A DNA stretch of 64,000 bases, from positions 1-64,000 of the forward strand of contig CAVSCX010000001.1 in assembly GCA_963726615.1 (NCBI GenBank), in the 5' to 3' direction. Of the stretch, positions 33,812 through 41,786 are shown piece by piece (position 1 is the first letter of the stretch; each line of letters starts with the position of its first letter). The notes under the pieces are model-generated. The model saw only the letters and a list, made by a program, of their open reading frames with translations. It did not search any database and had not been told where the DNA came from. The position numbers and the translations under genes were made by a program. Source of the stretch: CAWDZK01 sp963726615 (lineage in GTDB: Bacteria > Actinomycetota > Actinomycetes > JACCUZ01).

Positions 33812-36800
33812 CTACCGGCGGGTGACCCTGATCGGGGTGTCCACCGTCGTGGTGCCGGTCACCCCGCTCGCGTCCATCTCGCTGTGCACGACGCCGCGGC
33901 CGGGCTTCTTGCCCCGGACGGTGACCTGGTAGCTCAGGCTGTCGCCGGGCACCGCGTCGGTGGAGCTGATCACGATGTCGTCGGCCGGCAGCAGAACCTG
34001 CATGTCGCCCTCACCGACCACGTTCTCGGCACCGACCAGGTACTGCTGGCCGGCCGGGTCGGTTTGCTGCCCGGAGTACGCGTAGCTGATGTCCTGGACA
34101 CCGTTGACGCCGATCCAGACCTGGAAGGACCGGAGGTCACTGGTCCCCCACACGTTGACGTCCCACTGCACCACGAGCCAGTCGTTGACCCCATCGGTGA
34201 GGAGCCCTGCGGAGATGCCCGGCGCGTCCGAGCCGTCGAGGTCGGTCCAGAACGGCGCCAGGATGTTGTTCGGGGCGCTCGGGGAGGCACCGGACGGCAG
34301 CGTGCAGCACTCGTTGTCCGTCGACGTGCCGCCGCCGACCACCAGGTAGCCGTTGGAGTCCACGCCGATCTGGTCGGCTTCCTGCCCGTTGTAGAGGAAC
34401 GCCGGGACGGCGTAGTTCTGGATCTCCTCGTCGCCGATGGGCTCCGGGGCGATCCCGAACAGACCGAGGTCGACGAAGCCGCTGCCGGTGTAGCCGGCCG
34501 GCCCCATCGAGGGCACGCCGGGCTGGGCCCCGGCGAGGGTCCCCGCCGCGCCGCCCGGTCCACCGACGATCGAGAGGTTGCGGTTGACCGTGGTCCGCAG
34601 CGTCACGTCCTGGGGCCCGAACGCGTTGTTGGTGGCGGTGACCGTGCAGACGGACGTCCCACCCCTCTTGGACACCGTGGTCGGGTCACAAGCCTGGGTC
34701 AGCGACACGGACCCCTGCTGCGGGACGAAGGCCACCGGGAGGTGCGCCGTCGCGCGGTTGCTGCGGAAGAGCACGGTGGCGAACTGCTGGCTGCCGACCG
34801 GCGCCGTCGACTCGAGGGTGATCTCGAAGTCGGCGCTCTGACCCGGCCGGATGGACCGGCGCTCCGGGCTGAAGCTGATCCGGGTGCCCGCCGGGGTGCG
34901 CGCGCCGGCCCGGACCTGCAGGGTCCGGTCGGTGACGTTGGTCAGCGTGCGCGTCGTGGTGACCCGGCCGGGCATGATCGGTGCGTTGATCGAGGGGATG
35001 TTCAGGTCGATCGAGTGCACCGGGTCGGCGGTGAGGGCGGCCATGTCCTCGGTGCTGTCCGAGATCGTGAGCGGAGCGTTGATCGCACGCCCCACGTCGA
35101 TCCTTCCGGCACCCATGTCGAACGGGTCCGCCGGCGTGGACAGGTCCTCCTTGACCACCGACGTCAGGGCCTGGGTCATCATCGCCGACTTGATCTGGCC
35201 GGGGGTCCAGCCCGGGTGGACGGCGGCGACCAGCAGCGCCGCGCCGGCGATGTGCGGCGACGACATCGAGGTGCCGGCGATCGCCTGGTAGTACTCCCCA
35301 GGTGGCCCGTCACTGATGGCTCCGGGTGTCGGCGTCATGGCGGCCAGGATCTGGACGCCTGGCGCGGTGATGTCGGGCTTGATGAACTGCCCGGCCGGGC
35401 CCCGCGAGGAGAAGGCCGCCATCACGTCGCCCTGGCCCTGCTTCGCCGCACCGGCGGTGAAGGCCGCGGTGATGACACCGGGGTGCGCGGCGATGAAGGC
35501 GAGCATCTCGGTGCCGTCAGCGACGTGCACGGCCGGCAGCCAGTGGTTGTCGGTCTCGACGTCGGCCTGCGCGGGGTTGTAGAGGATCATGCCCTCGGCA
35601 CCGCCCTGGAGCACGTTGTAGCCCTTCTCGACCCGGGCGTTGCCACCGCGCTGGCAGACCACGATCTTCCCGTCGAAGGTGCCCGGCTCCGCCTCGCTGG
35701 TGCAGAGGGCGTCGGAGTACGGCGGGTCGGCCGCGAGCACGATGGGGAGCGGGCCGGCACCAGCGGTGATCGAGGCACCCTCGACCTGGAAGGTGGCGCC
35801 GTCGGCGGCGGTGAGGTCGAGCGTGGAGGCAAACTCCCGGTCCTGGGTGGAGGCCGCGACTGTCGTCACCCACGGGCTGGCGTGGTCAGCCGTCCCGGCA
35901 CCGGGGCCGCTGTTGCCGGCCGAGGCAGCCACGAAGACGCCCGCGTTGTAGGCGTCAAGGAAGGCCAGCTCGGTCGGGTCGGTCAGCGGGTTGCTGCCGC
36001 CGCTGATGGAGAAGTTGATGACCTTGACGCCGTCGTCGATGGCCTGCTCGACCGCGGCGGTGGTGTCGGAGGTGTAGCAGCCGTTGAGACCGCAGACCCG
36101 GTACTCGGCGATCTGTGCGCCTGGTGCGATGCCGTTGATCCGGGCCAGCTCGGGGCCGATCGTCTGCACGTGCTCCACCACGTTGCCGGCGGAGGTCGAG
36201 GCGGTGTGCGAGCCGTGGCCCTCGGCGTCGCGCGCCGTGCCCGGGTAGACGCTGTCGGAGTTGAAGGCGTCGTACGTCTCGGTGAACGACTGGCCGCTGA
36301 CCAGCTTGTTGTTGCAGACGAACGGGTCGTCCGCCGGGGTCAGCGGGTTGTCCCCGAAGTCGCACGGCAGCGCCGGCCCGGTGTAGGCGGGCAGGTCCGC
36401 GCGGGCGGCGAACGAGGGGTGCTCCGGCCAGACCCCGGTGTCGAGGTTGCCCAGGAGCACGCCCTGCCCGGCCGTCGACGCGCTGCGCAGGGCCCGGTAC
36501 GCGGCGTCGGCGTTGATGAAGTCGGGGCTGGAGTCGGTGAGCGGCTTGCGCAGCGCGTCCCGCTGCACGGCGACGACGCCGGGCACCCTCAGGATGCGCC
36601 GCACCTGGTTGCCCGGGACGAGGGCGGCGACCCCGCCGTAGACGACCCGGTAGCTGCGGGTCACCGCGGTCGACGGCACGGCAGCCGCCACGTCGCCCGA
36701 GATCTCCTGCTCCCGGGAGCGGATCAGGCCGAGGTAGCTCCGCGACTCTGGGCTGCCCGGCCGGAGCTGCTCACCGGTGACGCTCGGGCTTGTCGCGGCG

Positions 36801-37108
36801 TACCCGCGAACGGTGCCCCGGTAGCTGGCCAGGGCGTCGTAGTCGTACTTGATCAGCACAGGGATCTTCTTGGCGCTGCTGAGGTTCCTCAGCCCGGCCG
36901 GTGTCTGCGCAAGACCGCTGCTCGCCGCCTTGTCGCCCGTCTCCGCGCCGACCAGTCGTGGCTGGTCGGCGGCCGGGGACAGACCGCGCGTCGGGTCGCC
37001 GTCTGCGGCGGACGCAGAGCCGCCGGGGAGGCCGGTGACGAGCAGCGCTGTCACCGAGGTGACGGCGGCGAGCCGGGACAGTGCGTGCAGGCGGGCGGAA
37101 ACGCGCAT
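33812..37108 (-). CDS. Secreted subtilisin-like serine protease (S8)
   Basis: 1098 aa. Signal peptide at about residues 1-34 (ending GGSASA). An inhibitor-I9-like propeptide follows to about 190. The S8 catalytic domain has Asp223 (LDTGVWP), His298 (EGHGSHTAST) and Ser614 (GTSMSSPH). A PA domain is inserted between His and Ser (YSDALCTSEAEPG ... VCQRGG). The C-terminal 480 residues hold Fn3/FIVAR-like beta domains with TLTNVTDRTLQVRAGART and a Cys-rich loop NECCTLPSG. The start is the ATG at 37108, with GAAGGA 9 nt upstream; a longer frame would precede the signal peptide. Extracellular protein degradation is the likely role. Confidence 0.93.
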   Translation of the reverse strand: MRVSARLHALSRLAAVTSVTALLVTGLPGGSASAADGDPTRGLSPAADQPRLVGAETGDKAASSGLAQTPAGLRNLSSAKKIPVLIKYDYDALASYRGTVRGYAATSPSVTGEQLRPGSPESRSYLGLIRSREQEISGDVAAAVPSTAVTRSYRVVYGGVAALVPGNQVRRILRVPGVVAVQRDALRKPLTDSSPDFINADAAYRALRSASTAGQGVLLGNLDTGVWPEHPSFAARADLPAYTGPALPCDFGDNPLTPADDPFVCNNKLVSGQSFTETYDAFNSDSVYPGTARDAEGHGSHTASTSAGNVVEHVQTIGPELARINGIAPGAQIAEYRVCGLNGCYTSDTTAAVEQAIDDGVKVINFSISGGSNPLTDPTELAFLDAYNAGVFVAASAGNSGPGAGTADHASPWVTTVAASTQDREFASTLDLTAADGATFQVEGASITAGAGPLPIVLAADPPYSDALCTSEAEPGTFDGKIVVCQRGGNARVEKGYNVLQGGAEGMILYNPAQADVETDNHWLPAVHVADGTEMLAFIAAHPGVITAAFTAGAAKQGQGDVMAAFSSRGPAGQFIKPDITAPGVQILAAMTPTPGAISDGPPGEYYQAIAGTSMSSPHIAGAALLVAAVHPGWTPGQIKSAMMTQALTSVVKEDLSTPADPFDMGAGRIDVGRAINAPLTISDSTEDMAALTADPVHSIDLNIPSINAPIMPGRVTTTRTLTNVTDRTLQVRAGARTPAGTRISFSPERRSIRPGQSADFEITLESTAPVGSQQFATVLFRSNRATAHLPVAFVPQQGSVSLTQACDPTTVSKRGGTSVCTVTATNNAFGPQDVTLRTTVNRNLSIVGGPGGAAGTLAGAQPGVPSMGPAGYTGSGFVDLGLFGIAPEPIGDEEIQNYAVPAFLYNGQEADQIGVDSNGYLVVGGGTSTDNECCTLPSGASPSAPNNILAPFWTDLDGSDAPGISAGLLTDGVNDWLVVQWDVNVWGTSDLRSFQVWIGVNGVQDISYAYSGQQTDPAGQQYLVGAENVVGEGDMQVLLPADDIVISSTDAVPGDSLSYQVTVRGKKPGRGVVHSEMDASGVTGTTTVDTPIRVTRR

Positions 37109-37338
37109 CTGGGCATCCTTCGCGACGTCGGAACAGACCCGTGCTGGGCGCCGAGCGCGAGAACCCCCCCGCCGGCCGAGTGCAACGTACGGGCAGTTGA
37201 TCAAGCCCGGCAAGACCTTCCGTGGTGCAGTTCCCGCCGGATCTGGCAAAGGCGCCGCCAGGGTTCTGCCGGGCGGGTGACACCGGCCACCCGCTGTCGT
37301 CCGCCGGTGACCCGCTGCATCCGGTCAGTCGTGCGGGC

Positions 37339-37344
37339 TAGGTT
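37339..37344 (+). promoter_or_regulatory. Leaderless -10 box TAGGTT
   Basis: TAGGTT ends 6 nt before the GTG at 37351. The 242 bp gap to the divergent subtilase holds no other recognisable signal. Confidence 0.5.
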
Positions 37345-37350
37345 CGGCGG

Positions 37351-38016
37351 GTGGCTCGTGCACCCGGGACCGTCGAGCTCGCCAATCCGGTGGTCCGGCT
37401 CACGCCTGCGTCGGACGAGGATGCGCCGGGCCTGTTCGCGGCCCTCTCGGACGAGCGGGTCTGGGCAGCCGGGTACGGCGGCGGGCCGGCCGCCCGGTGG
37501 ACCGACGTGGACGGGGCCCGCGACTTCCTGGCCCGGGCCGACCGGGGCGCGACCGGGCCGAGGCAGGCCTGGGTCGTCCGGCTGGCCGGCGACTCCGACC
37601 TCGGCGGCGCGGGCACCGTGGTCGGCACCAGCAGCCTGGCCGAGTGGGACCTGGCCAACGAGCGCATCCACCTCGGCTGGACGGCGTACGGCCCGAGGTG
37701 GTGGGCCGGGCCGGTCAACCCCGCCTGCAAGCTGGCCCTGCTCGGCTACGCCTTCGACGACCTCGGGTTCGGCCGGGTCAAGCTGCAGACCGATGTGCTC
37801 AACACCAGGTCGCAGGCGGCCATCGCGAAGCTCGGCGCCGTCCGGGAGGGCGTCCTGCGCCGGCACGTGCGACGGGCCGACGGCAGCTGGCGCGACTCGG
37901 TGGTCTACTCGCTCCTGGTCGAGGAGTGGCCGGCGACGAAGGTGCGTCTGGAGGCACGTATCCAGGACGGGTCCGGCCGACCGGGGGGCGGCGAGGCCAG
38001 GGTGGTGAAGGACTAG
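37351..38016 (+). CDS. GNAT family N-acetyltransferase (RimJ/RimL-like)
   Basis: 221 aa. Layout of the RimJ/RimL acetyltransferases (acetylating protein N-termini or small amines): VRLTPASDEDAPGLFAALSD at the start, GTSSLAEWDLANERIHLGWTAYGPRWWAG in the middle, and a terminal FGRVKLQTDVLNTRSQAAIAKLGAVREG, which is the acetyl-CoA binding end. The stop TAG (38014-38016) is inside the -10 box of the next gene. Confidence 0.87.
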   Translation: MARAPGTVELANPVVRLTPASDEDAPGLFAALSDERVWAAGYGGGPAARWTDVDGARDFLARADRGATGPRQAWVVRLAGDSDLGGAGTVVGTSSLAEWDLANERIHLGWTAYGPRWWAGPVNPACKLALLGYAFDDLGFGRVKLQTDVLNTRSQAAIAKLGAVREGVLRRHVRRADGSWRDSVVYSLLVEEWPATKVRLEARIQDGSGRPGGGEARVVKD

Positions 38017-38019
38017 CCT
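38014..38019 (+). promoter_or_regulatory. Leaderless -10 box TAGCCT made from the upstream stop codon
   Basis: TAGCCT ends 7 nt before the ATG at 38027. Its first three bases are the TAG stop of the acetyltransferase gene. Confidence 0.55.
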
Positions 38020-38026
38020 CCGGCTC

Positions 38027-39391
38027 ATGACCGACGTGACCGCTCCCGACCCGGCAGCGGGCGCCCGGGCCTACGAGCTCGACCGCGCCCACGTGTTCCA
38101 CTCCTGGTCGGCCCAGGCGCTCATCTCGCCGATGGTGGTGGCGGGAGCGCAGGGCTGCTACCTGTGGGACTACGACGGCAACCGCTACCTCGACTTCTCC
38201 AGCCAGCTCGTCAACATCAACATCGGCCACCAGCACCCGAAGGTCGTCGCCGCGATCCAGGAGCAGGCGGCCCGGCTGACGACGATCGCGCCGCAGCACG
38301 CCAACGACGTTCGCTCGGAGTGCGCCCGGCTGATCGCCGAGCGCGCACCCGCCGACCTCAACAAGGTGTTCTTCACCAACGGTGGCGCCGACGCGATCGA
38401 GAACGCCGTGCGGATGGCGCGGCTGCACACCGGCCGGCACAAGGTGCTCACGACGTACCGCAGCTACCACGGCAACACCGCGACGGCGATCCAGATGACA
38501 GGCGACCCGCGGCGCTGGGCCAACGACGGCGGCGCCACCGGCGTCGTGCACTTCTTCGGCCCGTACCCCTACCGGTCTCCGTTCTGGTCGGACTCCGTCG
38601 AGCAGGAGAGCGAGCGGGCGCTCGAGCACCTCGAGCAGGTGGTGGCGTTCGAGGGGCCAGGCACCATCGCGGCGCTGGTGCTGGAGTCGATCCCCGGCAC
38701 CGCCGGCATCCTGGTGCCGCCGGACGGCTACCTCGCCGGTGTCCGCGACCTCTGCGACCGCTACGGCATCGTCTACGTCGCCGACGAGGTGATGGCCGGC
38801 TTCGGCCGGGCCGGCGAGTGGTTCGCCGTCGACAGGTGGGACGTCCGGCCCGACCTCATCGCCTTCGCCAAGGGCAGCAACTCCGGCTACGTGCCGCTCG
38901 GCGGCGTCGTCATCTCCGACGCCATCGCCGACACCTTCGCCGAGCGGCCGTTCCCGGGTGGCCTGACCTACAGCGGCCACCCGCTGGCCTGCGCTGCCGC
39001 CGTCGCCAGCATCAACGCCATGCAGGACGAGGGCATCATCGACAACGCCCGCCGGATCGGCGCGGAGGTGCTCGGGCCCGGCCTGCGCGACCTGGCCGAG
39101 CGGCACCCGTCGGTCGGTGAGGTGCGCGGCCTCGGCGTCTTCTGGGCGCTGGACCTGGTCAAGGACAAGGAAACCCGCGAGATGCTGGTTCCCTACAACG
39201 CAGCCGGTGAGGCGAACGCACCGATGGCCCAGCTGGTCGCCGCCTGCAAGAGCCGTGGCCTGCTGCCTTTCGTCAACTTCAACCGTATGCACGTCGTGCC
39301 GCCGTGCACCGTCACCGACGAGGAGGCCAAGGAGGGCCTGGCGATCCTCGACGACGCGCTCACCGTCGCCGACGACCACACCAACGGGTGA
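38027..39391 (+). CDS. Class III aminotransferase (omega-amino acid / taurine-pyruvate type)
   Basis: 454 aa PLP enzyme of fold type I, class III. Visible: VNINIGHQHPKVVAAIQEQA, TNGGADAIENAVRMAR near 120, the PLP Asp in VYVADEVMAGFGR near 247, and the Schiff-base lysine in AFAKGSNSGYVPLGG near 285. The whole resembles taurine-pyruvate and beta-alanine-pyruvate aminotransferases, but substrate choice cannot be read from sequence. A TauE-type exporter lies 30 kb away and is not evidence of a taurine pathway. Confidence 0.88.
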   Translation: MTDVTAPDPAAGARAYELDRAHVFHSWSAQALISPMVVAGAQGCYLWDYDGNRYLDFSSQLVNINIGHQHPKVVAAIQEQAARLTTIAPQHANDVRSECARLIAERAPADLNKVFFTNGGADAIENAVRMARLHTGRHKVLTTYRSYHGNTATAIQMTGDPRRWANDGGATGVVHFFGPYPYRSPFWSDSVEQESERALEHLEQVVAFEGPGTIAALVLESIPGTAGILVPPDGYLAGVRDLCDRYGIVYVADEVMAGFGRAGEWFAVDRWDVRPDLIAFAKGSNSGYVPLGGVVISDAIADTFAERPFPGGLTYSGHPLACAAAVASINAMQDEGIIDNARRIGAEVLGPGLRDLAERHPSVGEVRGLGVFWALDLVKDKETREMLVPYNAAGEANAPMAQLVAACKSRGLLPFVNFNRMHVVPPCTVTDEEAKEGLAILDDALTVADDHTNG

Positions 39392-39406
39392 ACGTCCGCC
39401 CGTTGG

Positions 39407-39412
39407 TAGCGT
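39407..39412 (+). promoter_or_regulatory. Leaderless -10 box TAGCGT
   Basis: TAGCGT ends 7 nt before the ATG at 39420. Confidence 0.5.
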
Positions 39413-39419
39413 CCCGGCG

Positions 39420-40001
39420 ATGAGCTACGACATCTTCTTCGTCCGCCGCGACCCAGGGCAGACGTTCGAGGACGCGCTCGAGGACCTCGAGGAGTCCTAC
39501 GACGGCGGTGACCCCGGGCCGCTCACCGACGAGGACCTCGAGCTGTGGGAGGCGGTGCTCCCGGCCGCCCGCGAGATCCTCGGCCCGTCCGCGGAGATCT
39601 CCCAGGACGACGACGAGACCCGAGAGCTCACCGACCCCGTCAGCGGCATCGGGCTGACCCTGGTGTCCGGTGAGGTGCAGGTGCACGTGCCGGAGCACCG
39701 CCCCGCCGGCGGCGGCGACGACCTCGCGCTGATGAGCACCGTCTACGAGCTGGCCCGCGCGGTGGAGGACGCCACCGGCCTGGAGGGGTACGACCCGCAG
39801 CTGGGCGAGCCGGTGAGCGACAGCAGCGACACCTCCCCGACCCGGCGACAGTGGGCCGACGAGCCCGGCGACGAGGACGACGGCCCGGCCGGCGCACCGT
39901 CTCGCCGGCCGGAGCCGCCGCGTGCTGTCGACCCGGAGCCGTTCGACCCCGAGCCCGCCGATGCCCCGCCGCGACGCTGGTGGGAGTTCTGGAAGCCGTG
40001 A
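39420..40001 (+). CDS. Acidic hypothetical protein, 193 aa
   Basis: No named family. The N-terminal 120 residues look folded (MSYDIFFVRRDPGQTFEDAL, ELWEAVLPAAREILGPSAEI, and a strand GIGLTLVSGEVQVHVPEH). The last about 75 residues are acidic, proline-rich and disordered (DEPGDEDDGPAGAP), ending in an aromatic PPRRWWEFWKP. The stop overlaps the purD GTG by GTGA, so it is coupled to purine synthesis at the translation level. Role unknown. Confidence 0.78.
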   Translation: MSYDIFFVRRDPGQTFEDALEDLEESYDGGDPGPLTDEDLELWEAVLPAAREILGPSAEISQDDDETRELTDPVSGIGLTLVSGEVQVHVPEHRPAGGGDDLALMSTVYELARAVEDATGLEGYDPQLGEPVSDSSDTSPTRRQWADEPGDEDDGPAGAPSRRPEPPRAVDPEPFDPEPADAPPRRWWEFWKP

Positions 40002-41254
40002 GGGTCCTCGTGGTCGGTGGTGGCGCACGCGAGCACGCGCTGGTCCGGTCGCTGCTCGCCGACCCCGGTGTCACCGAGGTGCTCGCCGCGCCGGGCAACG
40101 CCGGCATCGCGGCCGAGGCCCGCACCCATCCGCTGGACGTCGGCGACCCCTCGGCGGTCGCCGCGCTGGCCACCGCACTCTCGGTGGACCTCGTCGTCGT
40201 CGGTCCGGAGGTGCCGTTGGTCGCCGGCGCCGCCGACGCCGTCCGGGCGGCAGGTATCGACTGCTTCGGCCCGTCGGCAGCGGCTGCCCGGCTCGAGGGC
40301 TCCAAGGCCTTCGCCAAGGAGGTGATGGCGGCAGCGGGCGTACCGACCGCGCGCGCCCTCGTCTCCACCTCACCTGGCGCGGCCGCGGCTGCGCTGGACG
40401 AGCTCGGCCCGCCGTACGTCGTGAAGGACGACGGCCTCGCGGCGGGCAAGGGCGTTGTGGTGACCCACGACCGGGTCGAGGCGCTGGCCCACGCCACGGC
40501 GTGCGACCGGGTGGTGATCGAGGAGTTTCTCGACGGGCCGGAGGTGTCGCTGTTCGCGATCACCGACGGGACGACTGTGCTACCGCTGGAGCCGGCGCAG
40601 GACTTCAAGCGGGCGCTGGACGGTGACGCCGGCCCCAACACGGGCGGCATGGGCGCCTACTCGCCCCTGCCCTGGGCTCCCGGCGCGCTCGTCGACGAGG
40701 TGCTGACGTCGGTGCTGCAGCCCACCGTCGGCGAGATGGCCCGGCGGGGCACGCCGTTCGCGGGGCTGCTGTACGCCGGGCTGGCACTGACCGCCCGCGG
40801 CACCCGGGTGATCGAGTTCAACGCCAGGTTCGGCGACCCGGAGACCCAGGTGGTGCTGGCACGCCTCCGGACGCCGCTCGGCGCTCTGCTGCGGGCGGCC
40901 GCGACCGGCGCTCTGCACGAGGTCGGTCCGCTCGACTGGTCCACCGACTCTGCTGTCACCGTCGTGATCGCCGCGGCCGGCTACCCCGGTCCGCCCCGCT
41001 CGGGTGACGAGCTCATCGGGCTCGCGGAGGCCGACGCGCTCGACGGCGTCGACGTCCTGCACGCCGGCACGACGGTCGACGACGGTGGCCGGGTCGTCGC
41101 CAGCGGTGGCCGGGTGCTGTCGGTCGTCGGCACCGGCCCCGACCTCGTGGCGGCCCGCGACCGGGCGTACGCCGGGGTGGACCGCATCCGTCTGGCCGGC
41201 GGCCACCACCGCACCGACATCGCCGCCGCTGCTGCCGCCGGGGCCACGCGGTGA
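39998..41254 (+). CDS. purD: Phosphoribosylamine-glycine ligase (GAR synthetase)
   Basis: Second step of purine synthesis, ATP-grasp ligase, 418 aa. The N-terminal fold is VLVVGGGAREHAL (3-15). The ATP-grasp region includes PYVVKDDGLAAGKGVVV and the metal site GDPETQVV near 278-285 (NARFGDPETQ). The GTG start overlaps the preceding stop, and its own stop overlaps the GTG of the phosphoribosyltransferase, so three genes form one coupled unit. Confidence 0.96.
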   Translation: MRVLVVGGGAREHALVRSLLADPGVTEVLAAPGNAGIAAEARTHPLDVGDPSAVAALATALSVDLVVVGPEVPLVAGAADAVRAAGIDCFGPSAAAARLEGSKAFAKEVMAAAGVPTARALVSTSPGAAAAALDELGPPYVVKDDGLAAGKGVVVTHDRVEALAHATACDRVVIEEFLDGPEVSLFAITDGTTVLPLEPAQDFKRALDGDAGPNTGGMGAYSPLPWAPGALVDEVLTSVLQPTVGEMARRGTPFAGLLYAGLALTARGTRVIEFNARFGDPETQVVLARLRTPLGALLRAAATGALHEVGPLDWSTDSAVTVVIAAAGYPGPPRSGDELIGLAEADALDGVDVLHAGTTVDDGGRVVASGGRVLSVVGTGPDLVAARDRAYAGVDRIRLAGGHHRTDIAAAAAAGATR

Positions 41255-41736
41255 GCGAGCGGGAGGTCCTCACCTGGGCCGAGTTCGGCGGAGCGGGCCG
41301 CGAGCTCGCCCAGCAGGTGGCCGACGACGGCTACCAGCCGGATCTCATCCTCACCGTCGCGCGCGGCGGCCTGCTGCCCGCCGGCGCCCTCGGCTACGCG
41401 CTGGACGTGAAGAACCTCGTCGTCGTGAACGTCGAGTTCTACACGGGGGTGGACCAGCGGCTCGACGTACCGGTCTTCCTGCCGCCGGTGCCGGCCGCGG
41501 TGGACCTGGCCGGCTTCCAGGTGCTTGTCGTCGACGACGTCGCAGACACCGGCGAGACGCTCCGGCTGGTCCGGGACTTCTGCGCCGACCACGTCGCCGA
41601 GGCGCGCACCGCGGTGCTCTACGAGAAGCCGCGGTCGGCGGTCCGGTGCGAGTACGTGTGGCGTCGCACCGACCGGTGGATCGACTTCCCGTGGTCCAGC
41701 CGGCCGCCCGTCACCGGCGGCCCCGGCGAGGGCTGA
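41251..41736 (+). CDS. Phosphoribosyltransferase, xanthine/hypoxanthine type
   Basis: 161 aa, type I PRTase. The PRPP motif is VLVVDDVADTGETLRLV near residues 91-105. DLILTVARGGLLPAGALGYAL (31-51) is the pyrophosphate loop. The C-terminus YVWRRTDRWIDFPW is like the small purine PRTases related to Xpt/Gpt. It most likely salvages a purine base. Overlap with purD (GTGA) and position before purB support purine metabolism, but the base is unknown. Confidence 0.85.
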   Translation: MSEREVLTWAEFGGAGRELAQQVADDGYQPDLILTVARGGLLPAGALGYALDVKNLVVVNVEFYTGVDQRLDVPVFLPPVPAAVDLAGFQVLVVDDVADTGETLRLVRDFCADHVAEARTAVLYEKPRSAVRCEYVWRRTDRWIDFPWSSRPPVTGGPGEG

Positions 41737-41786
41737 TCCAGCCATCGGCGGCCGCCGGGGGTCGCCCGGTACGGGAGAATGACGCC

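Noticed and set aside
37193..37210. TTGATCAA near 37.2 kb as a fourth family B copy
   Set aside because: It shares only the short GTTGATCA core. The arms, the loop and the companion palindrome are missing.
33350..38008. A 1552-codon open frame on the plus strand
   Set aside because: It is antisense to the subtilase, whose catalytic motifs, signal peptide and codon pattern are clear. The plus-strand translation is low-complexity Arg/Gly/Asp/Val typical of the opposite frame of GC-rich genes.
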